Numbered from the stretch's first letter, positions 15,624-25,797 are shown. The stretch: DNA of 64,000 bases from Ramlibacter cellulosilyticus (GCF_014297465.1 NZ_JACORT010000001.1:992001-1056000), one strand, 5' to 3'. A program made the numbers and translations. The notes: generated by a model from the sequence alone, not told the origin.

Positions 15624-18600
15624 ATGAACATCTCGCGTTTCTTCATCGACCGGCCGATCTTCGCCGGCGTGCTGTCGCTGCTGGTCTTCCTGGCCGGCGT
15701 GATCGCGTTGCGGGCGCTACCGATCTCCGAGTACCCGGAGGTCGTTCCGCCCACCGTGGTGGTGCGCGCCACCTATCCCGGCGCCAACCCGAAGGTGATC
15801 GCCGAGACGGTGGCCACGCCGCTCGAGGAAGCCATCAACGGCGTCGAAGGCATGCTCTACATGAGCAGCCAGGCCACCACCGACGGCCTGATGACGCTCA
15901 ACGTCACGTTCCGCCTGGGAACCGATCCGGACAAGGCGCAGCAGCTGGTGCAGAACCGCGTGGCGCAGGCCGAGCCGCGGCTGCCGGAGGAAGTGCGGCG
16001 CCTGGGTCTCTCCACCGTCAAGAGCTCGCCAGACATCACGATGGTGGTGCACCTGGTGTCGCCCAACGGCCGCTACGGCATGGACTACCTGCGCAACTAC
16101 GCGGTGCTGAACGTGCGCGACCGGCTGGCGCGCATTGGCGGCGTCGGCCAGGTCGGCATCTGGGGCGGCGGCGAGTACGCCATGCGCGTCTGGCTCGATC
16201 CGCAGAAGGTGGCGCAGCGCGGCCTGTCGGCCAGCGACGTGGTGCGCGCGATCCGCGAGCAGAACGTGCAGGCCGCCGCCGGCGTCGTCGGCGCCTCTCC
16301 CGGCCTGCCGGGCGTGGACCTGCAGCTGTCGATCAACGCGCAAGGCCGCCTGCAGAGCGAGGAGGAGTTCGGCGAGATCATCGTCAAGACCGGCGCGGAC
16401 GGCGCGGTCACCCGGCTGCGCGACATCGCGCGGCTGGAACTGGGCGCGGCCGACTACTCGCTGCGCTCGCTCCTGGACAACGACTCCGCGGTCGGCATCG
16501 GCGTGTTCCAGGCGCCCGGCTCCAACGCGCTGCAGATCTCCGCCGAAGTGCGCGCCACCATGGAGGAGATCCGGAAGAACATGCCCGAAGGCGTGGAGTA
16601 CCGCATCGCGTACGACCCGACGCAGTTCGTGCGCGCCTCGATCCAATCGGTGGTGACGACGCTGCTGGAAGCCATCGCGCTGGTGGTCCTGGTGGTGATC
16701 CTGTTCCTGCAGACCTGGCGCGCGTCGATCATCCCGCTGCTCGCGGTGCCCGTGTCGGTGGTCGGCACGTTCGCGGTGCTGCACCTGCTGGGGTTCTCGA
16801 TCAATGCCTTGAGCCTGTTCGGCCTGGTCCTGGCGATCGGCATCGTGGTCGACGACGCCATCGTCGTGGTGGAGAACGTCGAACGCAACATCGAGGCCGG
16901 CCTCACGCCGCGCGAGGCGACCTACCGCGCGATGCGCGAGGTTTCCGGCCCGATCGTCGCGATCGCGCTCGTCCTCGTGGCCGTGTTCGTGCCCCTGGCG
17001 TTCATCAGCGGACTGACGGGCCAGTTCTACCGCCAGTTCGCGGTGACCATCGCCATCTCGACGGTGATCTCCGCGTTCAACTCGCTGACGCTGTCGCCCG
17101 CGCTCGCGGCACTGCTGCTGAAAGGCCACGATGCACCCAGGGACGCGCTCACGCGTTTCATGGACCGCTGGCTCGGGTGGCTGTTCCGCGGCTTCAACCG
17201 CGTGTTCCAGCGCGGCTCCACCAGCTACGGCGGCGGCGTGCGCAAGGTGCTGGCGCACAAGCGCGCGATGCTCGCGATGTACGCGGTGATCGGCGTCGCG
17301 ACGATCGGCCTGTTCCAGGCGGTGCCCTCGGGCTTCGTGCCGGCGCAGGACAAGCAGTACCTGATCGGCTTCGCGCAGCTGCCCGATGGCGCCACGCTGG
17401 ACCGCACCGATGCGGTGATCCGCAAGATGGGCGAGATCGCGCAGAAGAACCCCAACGTGGAGGGCACGCTGGCGTTCCCCGGCCTCTCGATCAACGGGTT
17501 CACCAACAGCTCCAATTCCGGGATCGTGTTCGCGATGCTCAAGCCCTTCGACCAGCGCAAGGGCGCGGACCAGAGCGGCGTGGCCGTCGCCGGGCAATTG
17601 AACCAGGCCTTCGCGGGCATCCAGGACGCCTTCATCGTCATGTTCCCGCCGCCGCCGGTGCAGGGACTGGGCACCACCGGCGGCTTCAAGCTGCAGCTGG
17701 AGGACCGCGCCTCGCTCGGCTACGCCGCGATGGACGATGCCGTGAAGGCCTTCATGGCCAAGGCGTCGCAGGCGCCGGAGCTCACCGGGCTGTTCACGAG
17801 CTGGCAGGTGAACGTGCCGCAGCTGTATGCCGACATCGACCGCACCCGCGCGCGCCAGCTGGGCGTGGCCGTGACCGACGTGTTCGACACCATGTCCACT
17901 TACCTGGGCAGCGTCTACGTCAACGACTTCAACAAGTTCGGCCGCACCTACAGCGTGCGCGTGCAGGCGGATGCCGCCTACCGCGCCCGTGCCGAGGACA
18001 TCGGTGCGCTGAAGGTGCGCTCCAGCTCCGGCGAGATGATTCCGCTGTCGGCGCTAATGACCGTGCGCTCCAGTTACGGCCCGGACCGGGCGCAGCGCTA
18101 CAACGGCTACCTCACGGCGGACATCAACGGCGGACCGGCGCCGGGCTTCTCGTCGGGCCAGGCGCAGGACGCGATCACCCGCATCGCGGCAGAGACGCTG
18201 CCGGCCGGCATCTCGTTCGAGTGGACCGAGCTCACGTACCAGGAGATCCTGGCCGGCAATTCGGCGGCCTGGGTGTTCCCGCTGGCGATCCTGCTGGTGT
18301 TCCTCGTGCTGGCCGCGCAGTACGAGAGCCTGACGCTGCCGCTGTCGATCATCCTGATCGTGCCCATGGGCATCTTCGCGGCGATGGGCGGCGTCTGGCT
18401 CGGGGGCGGCGAGAACAATGTGTTCACGCAGATCGGGTTGATGGTGCTCGTCGGGCTGTCGGCGAAGAACGCGATCCTGATCGTGGAGTTCGCCCGCGAA
18501 CTGGAGTTCGCAGGACGCACGCCCGTGCAGGCCGCGATCGAGGCCAGCCGGCTGCGCCTGCGCCCGATCCTGATGACATCGCTGGCCTTCGTCATGGGCG

Positions 18601-18869
18601 TGCTGCCGCTGGTGCTGTCCACCGGCGCCGGGTCGGAGATGCGCCGCGCGATGGGCTCGGCGGTGTTCAGCGGAATGATCGGCGTCACGGCCTTCGGCCT
18701 GTTCCTCACGCCGGTGTTCTACGTCGTGTTGCGACGCCTGGCGGGCAACCGGCCGCTGCGCCAGCACGGGCAGGTGCCCCAATTCGAAGGCTTCGCCCAG
18801 GGTGCCGGCGGTGGCGGCGGCGCGGTGCGCCCGGTCCCTGCGGCGCGCGTGCGTCCCGAGGAGGTTTGA
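15624..18869 (+). CDS. HAE1-type RND multidrug efflux pump, inner-membrane subunit
   Basis: 1081 residues, the usual RND size. It begins MNISRFFIDRPIFAGVLSLLVFLAG as in AcrB/MexF. The proton-relay Asp pair is visible in transmembrane helix 4 (GLVLAIGIVVDDAIVVVENVERN), and the second half has the GLSAKNAILIVEFARE helix. Periplasmic porter domains are complete on both sides. The pump exports hydrophobic or amphiphilic drugs by proton antiport together with the adaptor and outer-membrane factor on either side. The last 40 residues are Gly/Pro-rich and variable. The frame is open far upstream in antisense-like readings, but ATG 15624 is clearly the family start. Confidence 0.97.
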   Translation: MNISRFFIDRPIFAGVLSLLVFLAGVIALRALPISEYPEVVPPTVVVRATYPGANPKVIAETVATPLEEAINGVEGMLYMSSQATTDGLMTLNVTFRLGTDPDKAQQLVQNRVAQAEPRLPEEVRRLGLSTVKSSPDITMVVHLVSPNGRYGMDYLRNYAVLNVRDRLARIGGVGQVGIWGGGEYAMRVWLDPQKVAQRGLSASDVVRAIREQNVQAAAGVVGASPGLPGVDLQLSINAQGRLQSEEEFGEIIVKTGADGAVTRLRDIARLELGAADYSLRSLLDNDSAVGIGVFQAPGSNALQISAEVRATMEEIRKNMPEGVEYRIAYDPTQFVRASIQSVVTTLLEAIALVVLVVILFLQTWRASIIPLLAVPVSVVGTFAVLHLLGFSINALSLFGLVLAIGIVVDDAIVVVENVERNIEAGLTPREATYRAMREVSGPIVAIALVLVAVFVPLAFISGLTGQFYRQFAVTIAISTVISAFNSLTLSPALAALLLKGHDAPRDALTRFMDRWLGWLFRGFNRVFQRGSTSYGGGVRKVLAHKRAMLAMYAVIGVATIGLFQAVPSGFVPAQDKQYLIGFAQLPDGATLDRTDAVIRKMGEIAQKNPNVEGTLAFPGLSINGFTNSSNSGIVFAMLKPFDQRKGADQSGVAVAGQLNQAFAGIQDAFIVMFPPPPVQGLGTTGGFKLQLEDRASLGYAAMDDAVKAFMAKASQAPELTGLFTSWQVNVPQLYADIDRTRARQLGVAVTDVFDTMSTYLGSVYVNDFNKFGRTYSVRVQADAAYRARAEDIGALKVRSSSGEMIPLSALMTVRSSYGPDRAQRYNGYLTADINGGPAPGFSSGQAQDAITRIAAETLPAGISFEWTELTYQEILAGNSAAWVFPLAILLVFLVLAAQYESLTLPLSIILIVPMGIFAAMGGVWLGGGENNVFTQIGLMVLVGLSAKNAILIVEFARELEFAGRTPVQAAIEASRLRLRPILMTSLAFVMGVLPLVLSTGAGSEMRRAMGSAVFSGMIGVTAFGLFLTPVFYVVLRRLAGNRPLRQHGQVPQFEGFAQGAGGGGGAVRPVPAARVRPEEV

Positions 18870-18870
18870 C

Positions 18871-20289
18871 ATGAAGAAGATCGCATTGCTGCCCCTGGTC
18901 GGCGCCCTGCTGCTGGCCGGCTGCGCCACCACCCTGCCTGAGCTGCCGGCCGAGCCGCCGCCGCCCGCGCAGTTCAAGCAGGACATCCGCTGGACCACCG
19001 CTGCGCCCGCCGAAGCGCAGCACCGCGGCGAATGGTGGAAGGCGTTCGCCGACCCGCAGCTCGAAACGCTCGTGCAGCGTGCCGCGGTGGCCAACACCAG
19101 CGTGCGCGAAGCCGCGGCCCGCGTGGCGCAAGCCCGCGCGCTGGTGCGTGCCGCGAATGCGGAGCGGCTGCCGCAGGTGGGCATCGGCGCTGGCGTGGAC
19201 CGCGGCACCGGCACCGACAGCGCCGGCCGCTCGGGCCCCTTCACGGTGTACAACGCCGGCGTGCAGCTCGCGTACGAGCCGGACCTCTTCGGCCGGGCGA
19301 CGGGGCGGCGAGACGCTGCGTCGCTGGATGCAAGCGCTCGCGAGGCACTGCTGCAAAGCACGCGCCTCGCGGTGCAGGCGGAGACGGCGCAGACGTACCT
19401 CGCCCTGCGTGCACTGGACGTCGAACGCGCGCTGGTGCGGGAGACCGTCGAAGCGTATTCCGGCACCTTGCGGCTGACGCAGCGCCGGCACCAGGCCGGC
19501 GACGTCGCCGAGCTCGACGTCGTGCGCGTCGAGGCGGAAGTGGCCGCGACCGAAGCGGAGGCGCTGGCGATCGACCGCCAGCGCGCGGCGCTGGAACATG
19601 CCCTTGCGGTGCTGATCGGCGAAGCGGCCTCCGACTTCAACCTGCCGGTGGCGCAGTGGACGACGGCCCTGCCGACGATTCCTGCCGGCGTGCCAGCCAC
19701 GGTGCTCGCGCGCCGGCCGGACGTGGCCGCAGCGCAAGCATCGCTGCTCGCAGCGCAGGCGCGCGTCGGCGTCGCCGAAGCAGCCTGGTTCCCGGGCATC
19801 GCGCTCACCGGCGCGGGCGGCTTCGCCTCCGCCGACCTCGGCGACCTGTTCCGCTGGTCCGCGCGCGCCTGGGGCGTGGGCGCGCTGCTCTCGCTGCCGA
19901 TCTTCGACGGGGGCCGCCGCAAGGCGGGCATCGAGGACGCGAAGGCGCAGCTCGAGGAAGCACTGGCGAGCCACCGCGGCCAGGTGCTGGTGGCGTTCCG
20001 CGAAGTGGAAGACCAGCTGGCGGCCCTGCACCTGCTGCACCAGCAGTCGCTGGCGCAAGGCCGCGCGGTCGACGCCGCGCTGCGTGCAACGCGTCTTTCG
20101 GACACGCGGTACCGCAACGGCTTGGTGAGCCAGCTCGAGCTGCTGGACGCGCGGCGCAGCGAACTGCGCAATCGCCGACAGGCGCTGCAGGTGCGCGCCG
20201 CGCAGTTCCAGGCGACGGTGTCGCTGGTGCGGGCGCTGGGCGGCGGCTGGGGCGAGCCGCCCACGCAGGTGGCAGCCGGGGGGCCGTGA
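18871..20289 (+). CDS. RND efflux outer-membrane factor, NodT/OprN family lipoprotein
   Basis: 472 residues with a lipoprotein signal peptide (MKKIALLPLVGALLLAGC; Cys18 is the lipidated residue) and the TolC-like repeated architecture. WWKAFADPQLETLVQRA opens the first helical hairpin, and LARRPDVAAAQASLLAAQARVGVAEA opens the second. It forms the trimeric outer-membrane exit duct of the pump. Its ATG overlaps nothing but follows the pump stop by 1 nt, so the three genes form a tight operon. GAGGAGG precedes the start. Confidence 0.95.
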   Translation: MKKIALLPLVGALLLAGCATTLPELPAEPPPPAQFKQDIRWTTAAPAEAQHRGEWWKAFADPQLETLVQRAAVANTSVREAAARVAQARALVRAANAERLPQVGIGAGVDRGTGTDSAGRSGPFTVYNAGVQLAYEPDLFGRATGRRDAASLDASAREALLQSTRLAVQAETAQTYLALRALDVERALVRETVEAYSGTLRLTQRRHQAGDVAELDVVRVEAEVAATEAEALAIDRQRAALEHALAVLIGEAASDFNLPVAQWTTALPTIPAGVPATVLARRPDVAAAQASLLAAQARVGVAEAAWFPGIALTGAGGFASADLGDLFRWSARAWGVGALLSLPIFDGGRRKAGIEDAKAQLEEALASHRGQVLVAFREVEDQLAALHLLHQQSLAQGRAVDAALRATRLSDTRYRNGLVSQLELLDARRSELRNRRQALQVRAAQFQATVSLVRALGGGWGEPPTQVAAGGP

Positions 20290-20954
20290 GCGGGGCGGAA
20301 GGGGGCGCGTGGTGTGCTTGGACTGGTAACCGCGCGGTGTTCCCTTGGGGATGTCTGCTTTGGGTTGGAGCGGTCTTCACGCTGCTACTGCGCCGGCAGA
20401 TCGTTTCAGGCCATGCAGCTTCGGCGATTGGCCGGTTCAGACTGGGGGCGGTCGGTCCGGTTTGGCCGTCTGATGGCGGCGGTCGCCGATAGCTGACATG
20501 GGCCTACGCACGCGGCGCAGGATCGCTGTTGGCCGGAAGTTGCCGTCGCGGTCGCCTCACCCTCTCGCACAAGCTTGCCTAACCAAAGACTAGCATCGCG
20601 GACCAGCGTGGACGTGAAGGCCGGATTTATGGGGTGTTACCCCAAGAGCTGTTAGGTCCGGCGGCGATTGTGCTCACTAACAAAAGGGGCCCCGGGTTGC
20701 GACCCGATTTGAACGGGCGAGCGACTCTGTGCGGCCGCTCATATGCACGCTCCCCTTCTCGACCTCCCGTTCGTGACCATCGTTCCTCGCTCTGAGCCCA
20801 GCATGCCGTCCCCGGGTAAGAGCCTGAGGCGCCTGCAGGAGCGGGCGCGGAGCCAGCGCACGCAAACCAGTGATCGCTACGCGATGCAAAGCCGTTCCCT
20901 TCTCCTTGGCGGTGAAACTGCCGCTCACGGGCCGTGGGGCAGTCAAGTCCCCGA
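20290..20954. other. Intergenic region at the left edge of the DRT island
   Basis: 665 nt without a convincing gene. The first half contains a degenerate repeat also seen at two other places in the window (listed separately). The second half (20546-20954) shows no gene, RNA or IS that I can recognise. Open frames here have no RBS and odd composition. Confidence 0.5.
20361..20545 (+). repeat. Degenerate intergenic repeat, left-type copy 1
   Basis: Aligned by eye with copies at about 47241-47435 and 49070-49205. Shared blocks are an acgcYgctaYtgcgccgg stretch with copy 2, cagactgRgggcgg with copy 2, and GACYGGGG-CGGTCG...GGCCG-C-GATG...TAGCTGAC with copy 3, then GATCGCKRTTGGCCGGAAG with copy 2. 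No transposase or terminal duplication is visible. Confidence 0.5.
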
Positions 20955-23900
20955 CTACCGACGGAGCCCAGCTGGCGGCGTCTTACCAATGCGCGTCATC
21001 TTTCCGGCTGCTGCCCCAGAGGTTTGGGTAGCCTCAAGCTTCGGACCGAAGTCATTGATCCGCACATCGAAGAGGGACACTGAAATCTGTTGTCCGCCGT
21101 GAGAGTGGGCAATTAGCCGCCGATGTTCCAAGTCGTACGGCGCCTGCGCAGTGGACCCACCAAATTCGCCGATGTTTGCAACCAGAACATGCTGGTACAT
21201 GTGGTACCGAAGCGCCGAGACCATGCTGTCAAACGTCTTGATGTCCTTGTTCATCGCGGAGACCACATACATGTGGCTTTGGTCCCGCAGATCGGCCGCC
21301 ATGCACAAGTCCGTCGCGTCGTAGCAGATCGAACCTGATATTCGATAGATCGGTTCGAGATCTGCGGACTGCAGCTCGATGATGACCTGGTAGGGGCGCC
21401 AGGGGACAAAGCCAAGCGTCTTCTCTTCTGGTGTGAGGTGCCACTTTCCTTGATCGACCTCGATCCACGACCGACGCCCTGAATCACGCTGCGGAATCAG
21501 CCACCGACCAATGTTGGTCGGCTTGCCCGAGGTCGGTGCCAAGGCCCCTAGGACTCCGTAGAACAGCATCGCTCCCGTGGAATCGGAGAATGCCCGCATC
21601 AAGTCCTGATCGCCTACGTGCACACTAAGCTCCGGAAACAGGACTAGGTCGACATACGGCTTAGCTTCACACTTCTCGAGGACTTGATCGCGCGTTGCAA
21701 GGTGTCGGCTCGCTAGGTGCAGTAGCGACGCGGTGTGACTTCTATGTCGCCCCCGGTAGCTTGGCGCATCGAAAGCCGAGAGTCCCGGCAAGAAGTCGTC
21801 GTGTTGTGGCATCAACCCCTGCACCACTGCAACGCGCAAGAACTCCTTGCCTGCCAGGGGCCAGATCACTGGATACCGATAGATAGGTACGCCCGAGCTT
21901 CTGCCGTAAATGGCGAGCTGAGATTGCAGTCTGTCCTTGACGATGGAGTGCAACTGCTCGAACGTTGTGAACTCACCTACAAGCCTTGGCGTCCTTTGGG
22001 CGATTCCCGGCCAGCGGAGCAGGCGAAGCAGCAACTCCGAAATCCACGGTGTAAGCGCAAATTCTGAGCCTCTCAGTGCATTGCCGGTGTTAAGCAGCCC
22101 AATACGCCGCTTTTGCCAGGTGCTGGTGATACCCTGGTACCAGCTCTCGACGCCCGCCAAGAGCCAACGCCTCGCAGTGAAGTCTGGCTCGCCCGTGGCG
22201 GCTGACCGCAGCAATCGGCCAAGTGCGTACATCCAGGCATCCTCTTCATCGCACCATGAGGGTGTGGCGTATACCGGATCCTCATCCGCCACGTCCACCC
22301 GCAGGACGACCTCCAGCTCACTCGTCCGCGGATCGTTCAGGCTTCCCCAGTCGCCACTGCGTAAGCGGATATTCACTGGCGTCAGCACGTGCGCTTTTGC
22401 CTTTCGGATGTGGCTGGAGGCTGTCAGAGCGAATGCGAGACGAAGCAGCGCGTTTTCTTGTGCGAACGGAGAGGAAGGATGAACAACAACCGCAGAGAAG
22501 GGGAGCCAAGTTCCATTGGGCAGCGGTTCGTCCACGCGCTCGGCGCGACTGCGCGCGTACTCCACCAAGTGGACAGGCATAGCGCCGGTCACGGCCAGCG
22601 GGACTCGCCGCTTACCTGCAGCGAGACTTTGGAATAAACCTGGGCTCACCTCACCGATGATTCGGAGCGCGCTTCCCACTTCGCTCCGCGCGGACCGAGC
22701 TGAAAATTGCTTGAACCACGCTAAATAGTGAGCGTCATCACCACGTAGTTGGTGCCCCACAAGTGAGACGACGATGGCCGTCTGCGGATCCGAGTCGCTG
22801 TCGTATCGTTTCCGCAGGAAGTCGTGCAGCAGGATGTGCAGCTTCAGCTCAGGGCTTGCAGGAAGATCGTGCAAGGCGTGGCCGACTGACGCCAGTAGCA
22901 GACTTGCCTGCTGCTGTACATACCAAGGAAGGTCCACCATTTGGAGGCAGGCCTGCGCCAAATCGGCGAGCGCGAGTCGGTAGCCGACGACGTCTCCAAC
23001 GCCCAGATCGGTATCGGCGTAGGCGTTCTTTCCGGTCTCTGTGGCCCCAGCCTTGAAGAGCTCTGCAAGAACATAGAAGACAACCCGGCGCTCATACTCT
23101 GTAGCTGCATCGTCCCCAAGCTTCGCCACCAGCGCATCCGACACGGGTTGTAGCAAGTCTGGGCTTGGGTAAAGGTCCAGCGCATAGCGGAGCACCTGGA
23201 CTAGCGACGGGTTCAACGCCCACGCAGAAATCAGTCGCCGAGCGGCGGCCTCGAAGTCGAACAGCAACGACTGCCTGGCCGTTGCTTGGCCCTCCGGCTC
23301 CATCAGATCCGTTAGTCCCCTGCGGAGCCGCAGAGACTTCACCAGCCTGAATGCGGAGAACCGGGTGAGAGTGTCGTCGCGAACTTCCAGCGTAGTGCGC
23401 GCAACCGCAGCAAGTTGCGGTGACCGAGTGTTGATCTCCGGCAGCATCTGCTCTTTCAAGCTCAATTCTGCGAGAGAGAGTAAGCCGCTTAGGCCCGCTT
23501 CTGTCTGTTGAAGAGTGCTGAGGTCAAACGGCCCACTGAGTTGTTGCTGCAACCCTGCCATCCGGGCCGCAGTGCTGCTCTTCTTCCCGATCGCGCTGAA
23601 CCGTTCAACCTCGGTCTTCTTTCCGTTGATGCGCAAACGCACTCGGTCATCCGCGTCGACAGAGGTGTGCGCACCCAGCCGGCGGTCTACCCATTGTGCC
23701 AACGCTTCTTGGACTCCGGCTTCGTCCTTCCCGCCGCGCACCGCAACTACTAAACGCAAGTCATCCACGTACCGGCAGTAGTCATGCAACGTGAATGTCA
23801 TGCCCTCCATTTGGACCTCCCGGCCAATGCTCCTTCCCATGGCTCGATCGAAGTCCAAGAGGTACGCGTTAGCGAAAAAACCGCTGGGGACCAAGCCCTG

Positions 23901-24761
23901 CGGCAGACCACCGGGCAATTCCTTGTTCTGAAATAGCACGCCCAACTTCCGGTCGCCACTGCTCCACTGAAACGTAAGCGCCTTCCGCGCGGCTTCCCAG
24001 AACTGATTAGTTGCCGCTTGGTATTGCGGGTACTTGCTGCTGAAAGCTCGATACTCGCTGCGCAGCACTGAAATCAGGCGGGAAAGATCAATGTTGTCGA
24101 AGAACGCAGTGATGTCCAGTTTCGCTACGTAGACGACTTCGTCAGCGTCTTCGGGGATTTGCTGGGCGATCTTGAGCGGCCGGTCGATGTAGCGCTGGTA
24201 ATCCTGAAAATAGCGGCTGTAGACATCAGAGTTTCCCCAGGCAAACTGCGCAAGTCGGCCTTGCGCAGCCCACCCGCAGAAAAGCCGGTTCCCGTAGCTG
24301 AATACTCCTCGGCCGGCAGCGTCTTCCGCGCGCGTGGCCGTGTCGCCTTGCGCGCTTTCGATGCAGTCCGCCAGACATAGCATCACAGCGGTCGCTACGG
24401 TCTGTTCCCTGATACCGAGGTGGGCGAGCGGACGGAGCACAGGTAGTTCGCCCGCTTTGGCGTTTAGGGGGGCCCAACCGCTGTTGAATTCATCAGAGAA
24501 GCCCCAAATCTCGCTTTTCGGTGCAGGCACCAGCTTGGCCTTTGCAGTCCGATACTCACCGCTCGTGATTGATCTGCTCCAAGTCTCCAGCAGTGCATCT
24601 AGGCAGACGCCAGAGTAGTCGAGCTCCAACGTATCTGCGTACCAATTGTGGCGCCGGATATAGCTATGTGCCTTCTTCCAGGCTTGCGCAAGCACCGCGG
24701 GGTCTCCCAGGTAGGTCCTTCTTGGCGCGAGACGGTCATACTTCTTCTTGACCAAGGCCAT
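20955..24761 (-). CDS. Defence-associated reverse transcriptase fused to nitrilase (DRT type 1, UG1)
   Basis: 1268 residues. Residues about 90-345 are a reverse transcriptase of the 'unknown group' kind: YVAKLDITAFFDNI (motif A, Asp216), GGLPQGLVPSGFFANAYL (motif B, about 284-301) and YCRYVDDLRLVV (catalytic YVDD, 331-334). A long helical middle region follows. Residues about 974-1240 are a nitrilase/CN-hydrolase domain with an intact triad: Glu1044 (LFPELS), Lys1106 (GKWHLTPEE) and Cys1146 (SICYDATD). This order is that of DRT type 1 (UG1) anti-phage proteins. GAAGGAGA lies 6 nt before the ATG. The gene follows a nuclease gene by 49 nt on the same strand. Base composition looks more AT-rich than the flanks, suggesting transfer. 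Confidence 0.93.
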   Translation of the reverse strand: MALVKKKYDRLAPRRTYLGDPAVLAQAWKKAHSYIRRHNWYADTLELDYSGVCLDALLETWSRSITSGEYRTAKAKLVPAPKSEIWGFSDEFNSGWAPLNAKAGELPVLRPLAHLGIREQTVATAVMLCLADCIESAQGDTATRAEDAAGRGVFSYGNRLFCGWAAQGRLAQFAWGNSDVYSRYFQDYQRYIDRPLKIAQQIPEDADEVVYVAKLDITAFFDNIDLSRLISVLRSEYRAFSSKYPQYQAATNQFWEAARKALTFQWSSGDRKLGVLFQNKELPGGLPQGLVPSGFFANAYLLDFDRAMGRSIGREVQMEGMTFTLHDYCRYVDDLRLVVAVRGGKDEAGVQEALAQWVDRRLGAHTSVDADDRVRLRINGKKTEVERFSAIGKKSSTAARMAGLQQQLSGPFDLSTLQQTEAGLSGLLSLAELSLKEQMLPEINTRSPQLAAVARTTLEVRDDTLTRFSAFRLVKSLRLRRGLTDLMEPEGQATARQSLLFDFEAAARRLISAWALNPSLVQVLRYALDLYPSPDLLQPVSDALVAKLGDDAATEYERRVVFYVLAELFKAGATETGKNAYADTDLGVGDVVGYRLALADLAQACLQMVDLPWYVQQQASLLLASVGHALHDLPASPELKLHILLHDFLRKRYDSDSDPQTAIVVSLVGHQLRGDDAHYLAWFKQFSARSARSEVGSALRIIGEVSPGLFQSLAAGKRRVPLAVTGAMPVHLVEYARSRAERVDEPLPNGTWLPFSAVVVHPSSPFAQENALLRLAFALTASSHIRKAKAHVLTPVNIRLRSGDWGSLNDPRTSELEVVLRVDVADEDPVYATPSWCDEEDAWMYALGRLLRSAATGEPDFTARRWLLAGVESWYQGITSTWQKRRIGLLNTGNALRGSEFALTPWISELLLRLLRWPGIAQRTPRLVGEFTTFEQLHSIVKDRLQSQLAIYGRSSGVPIYRYPVIWPLAGKEFLRVAVVQGLMPQHDDFLPGLSAFDAPSYRGRHRSHTASLLHLASRHLATRDQVLEKCEAKPYVDLVLFPELSVHVGDQDLMRAFSDSTGAMLFYGVLGALAPTSGKPTNIGRWLIPQRDSGRRSWIEVDQGKWHLTPEEKTLGFVPWRPYQVIIELQSADLEPIYRISGSICYDATDLCMAADLRDQSHMYVVSAMNKDIKTFDSMVSALRYHMYQHVLVANIGEFGGSTAQAPYDLEHRRLIAHSHGGQQISVSLFDVRINDFGPKLEATQTSGAAAGKMTRIGKTPPAGLRR

Positions 24762-24810
24762 CCGTATCTCCTTCGTTCTTCTTCTTCGTTACGCTTGCCG
24801 TCGCGGGCGA

Positions 24811-25797
24811 TTAAAACGGAAGATCGTCGTCAAACGGGTCCACAAACTTCTTGGCAGGAAGCGCTTCTTTCGGGAGCGGCAGGTTCGTTACGATGAAGAG
24901 GTTTAGAACGTCGTCCCTGTCCATGAACATGATCTGGGAACGTTTCGTGGCGTCCAATTTGTTGCCGATCCAGTTCCTGGCCTGCTTCGTGATCTCTCCA
25001 CCAGCGACAATGAACGCGTGGTCCACCAACACACGCCGGTTTAACTCAGGATCGAAAATCTCGTGCCCGAGCATCATGTTCACTTGATTGTGAATCTCCG
25101 CGATGTTGCTAGACCCCTCCTTGCCAACACCGGCGGAATCTAGCTTCCCCCTCTTTGCTTGGATGCCGAAGTAGAGGACGTGAAGGGTCGGAAGCGTAAA
25201 CTTCATCCATACGTCCTTGCCGTATTCCAGCGACTTATCCTTGTGACCCGCAGCTGTGATCCGGTGAAACCCCAGCTGCCGAAAAAGCGGAAGCAATACC
25301 TCTTCGATGAGCTCATCCTCAGAGCAACGTTCGAGGTAGGCAGTGAGTTGCTCCCGACGCGCCGCCTCCGCTGGAGTTAGTGGACGATGCGGATTGGCTA
25401 GCTGCGCGATGGAATTTGTGGCGATGTGCCGAAGCTGCGCCACGCCATGTTCGTCGTAGAAGGCATTCCAACCTTCCCGAGCTAAGACCGCGTTGAGGGC
25501 GGCCAGCGCCCTGCTCCTGTCTGGATCGCCGTTTTGCGCATCGCCTTTGTCCAGCGTCGCCCGAATTATTCGGATGAAGGCATCAGGGGGCATCGAAGGG
25601 CTGGAATGTGGCAGGGCCAAGACTTCCTCGAGCTTCTCCGCGACCCACGCCCAGCGCGTGGATCCGTCATGCACGTAGTCAAGGTCGCAGTCCTGGAAAA
25701 ACTCTGTGATGTAGCTGCTGGATCTGTATCGAAAATGCTCGGTGTCTCCGCAGACCATGTGCGCAAGTTCTCTAAGATTCCTGTTCTTCCACTTCAT
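24811..25797 (-). CDS. PD-(D/E)XK (Mrr-like, D-QxK) nuclease domain protein paired with DRT1
   Basis: 328 residues. Residues 160-225 carry a restriction-endonuclease-like core: EEVLLPLFRQLGFHRIT, then GKD (Asp195) and YFGIQAKRGKLD (Gln213, Lys215), the D...QxK variant used by Mrr-type nucleases. The first 130 residues are helical and polar (SSYITEFFQDCDLDYVHDGSTR) and recall the N-terminal sensor-like domains of AbiJ-type proteins, which is a weak likeness. The C-terminal 70 residues are mixed. It is the upstream gene of a probable two-gene operon with the DRT1 RT. It is not part of the minimal DRT1 system as I know it, so it may be an accessory effector or a separate defence gene sharing the promoter. 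Confidence 0.7.
   Translation of the reverse strand: MKWKNRNLRELAHMVCGDTEHFRYRSSSYITEFFQDCDLDYVHDGSTRWAWVAEKLEEVLALPHSSPSMPPDAFIRIIRATLDKGDAQNGDPDRSRALAALNAVLAREGWNAFYDEHGVAQLRHIATNSIAQLANPHRPLTPAEAARREQLTAYLERCSEDELIEEVLLPLFRQLGFHRITAAGHKDKSLEYGKDVWMKFTLPTLHVLYFGIQAKRGKLDSAGVGKEGSSNIAEIHNQVNMMLGHEIFDPELNRRVLVDHAFIVAGGEITKQARNWIGNKLDATKRSQIMFMDRDDVLNLFIVTNLPLPKEALPAKKFVDPFDDDLPF

Noticed and set aside
15717-17597. 626-codon antisense frame opposite the RND pump
   Set aside because: Shadow of a highly conserved pump; the translation is His/Arg/Asp-rich without domains.
18054-20264. 736-codon antisense frame opposite the outer-membrane factor
   Set aside because: Ser/Ala/Arg-rich shadow; the sense strand encodes a NodT-type lipoprotein.
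20627-20989. Minus-strand open frame of 120 codons at the DRT gene's 3' side
   Set aside because: No RBS, odd composition, and it overlaps the end of the RT gene in another frame.
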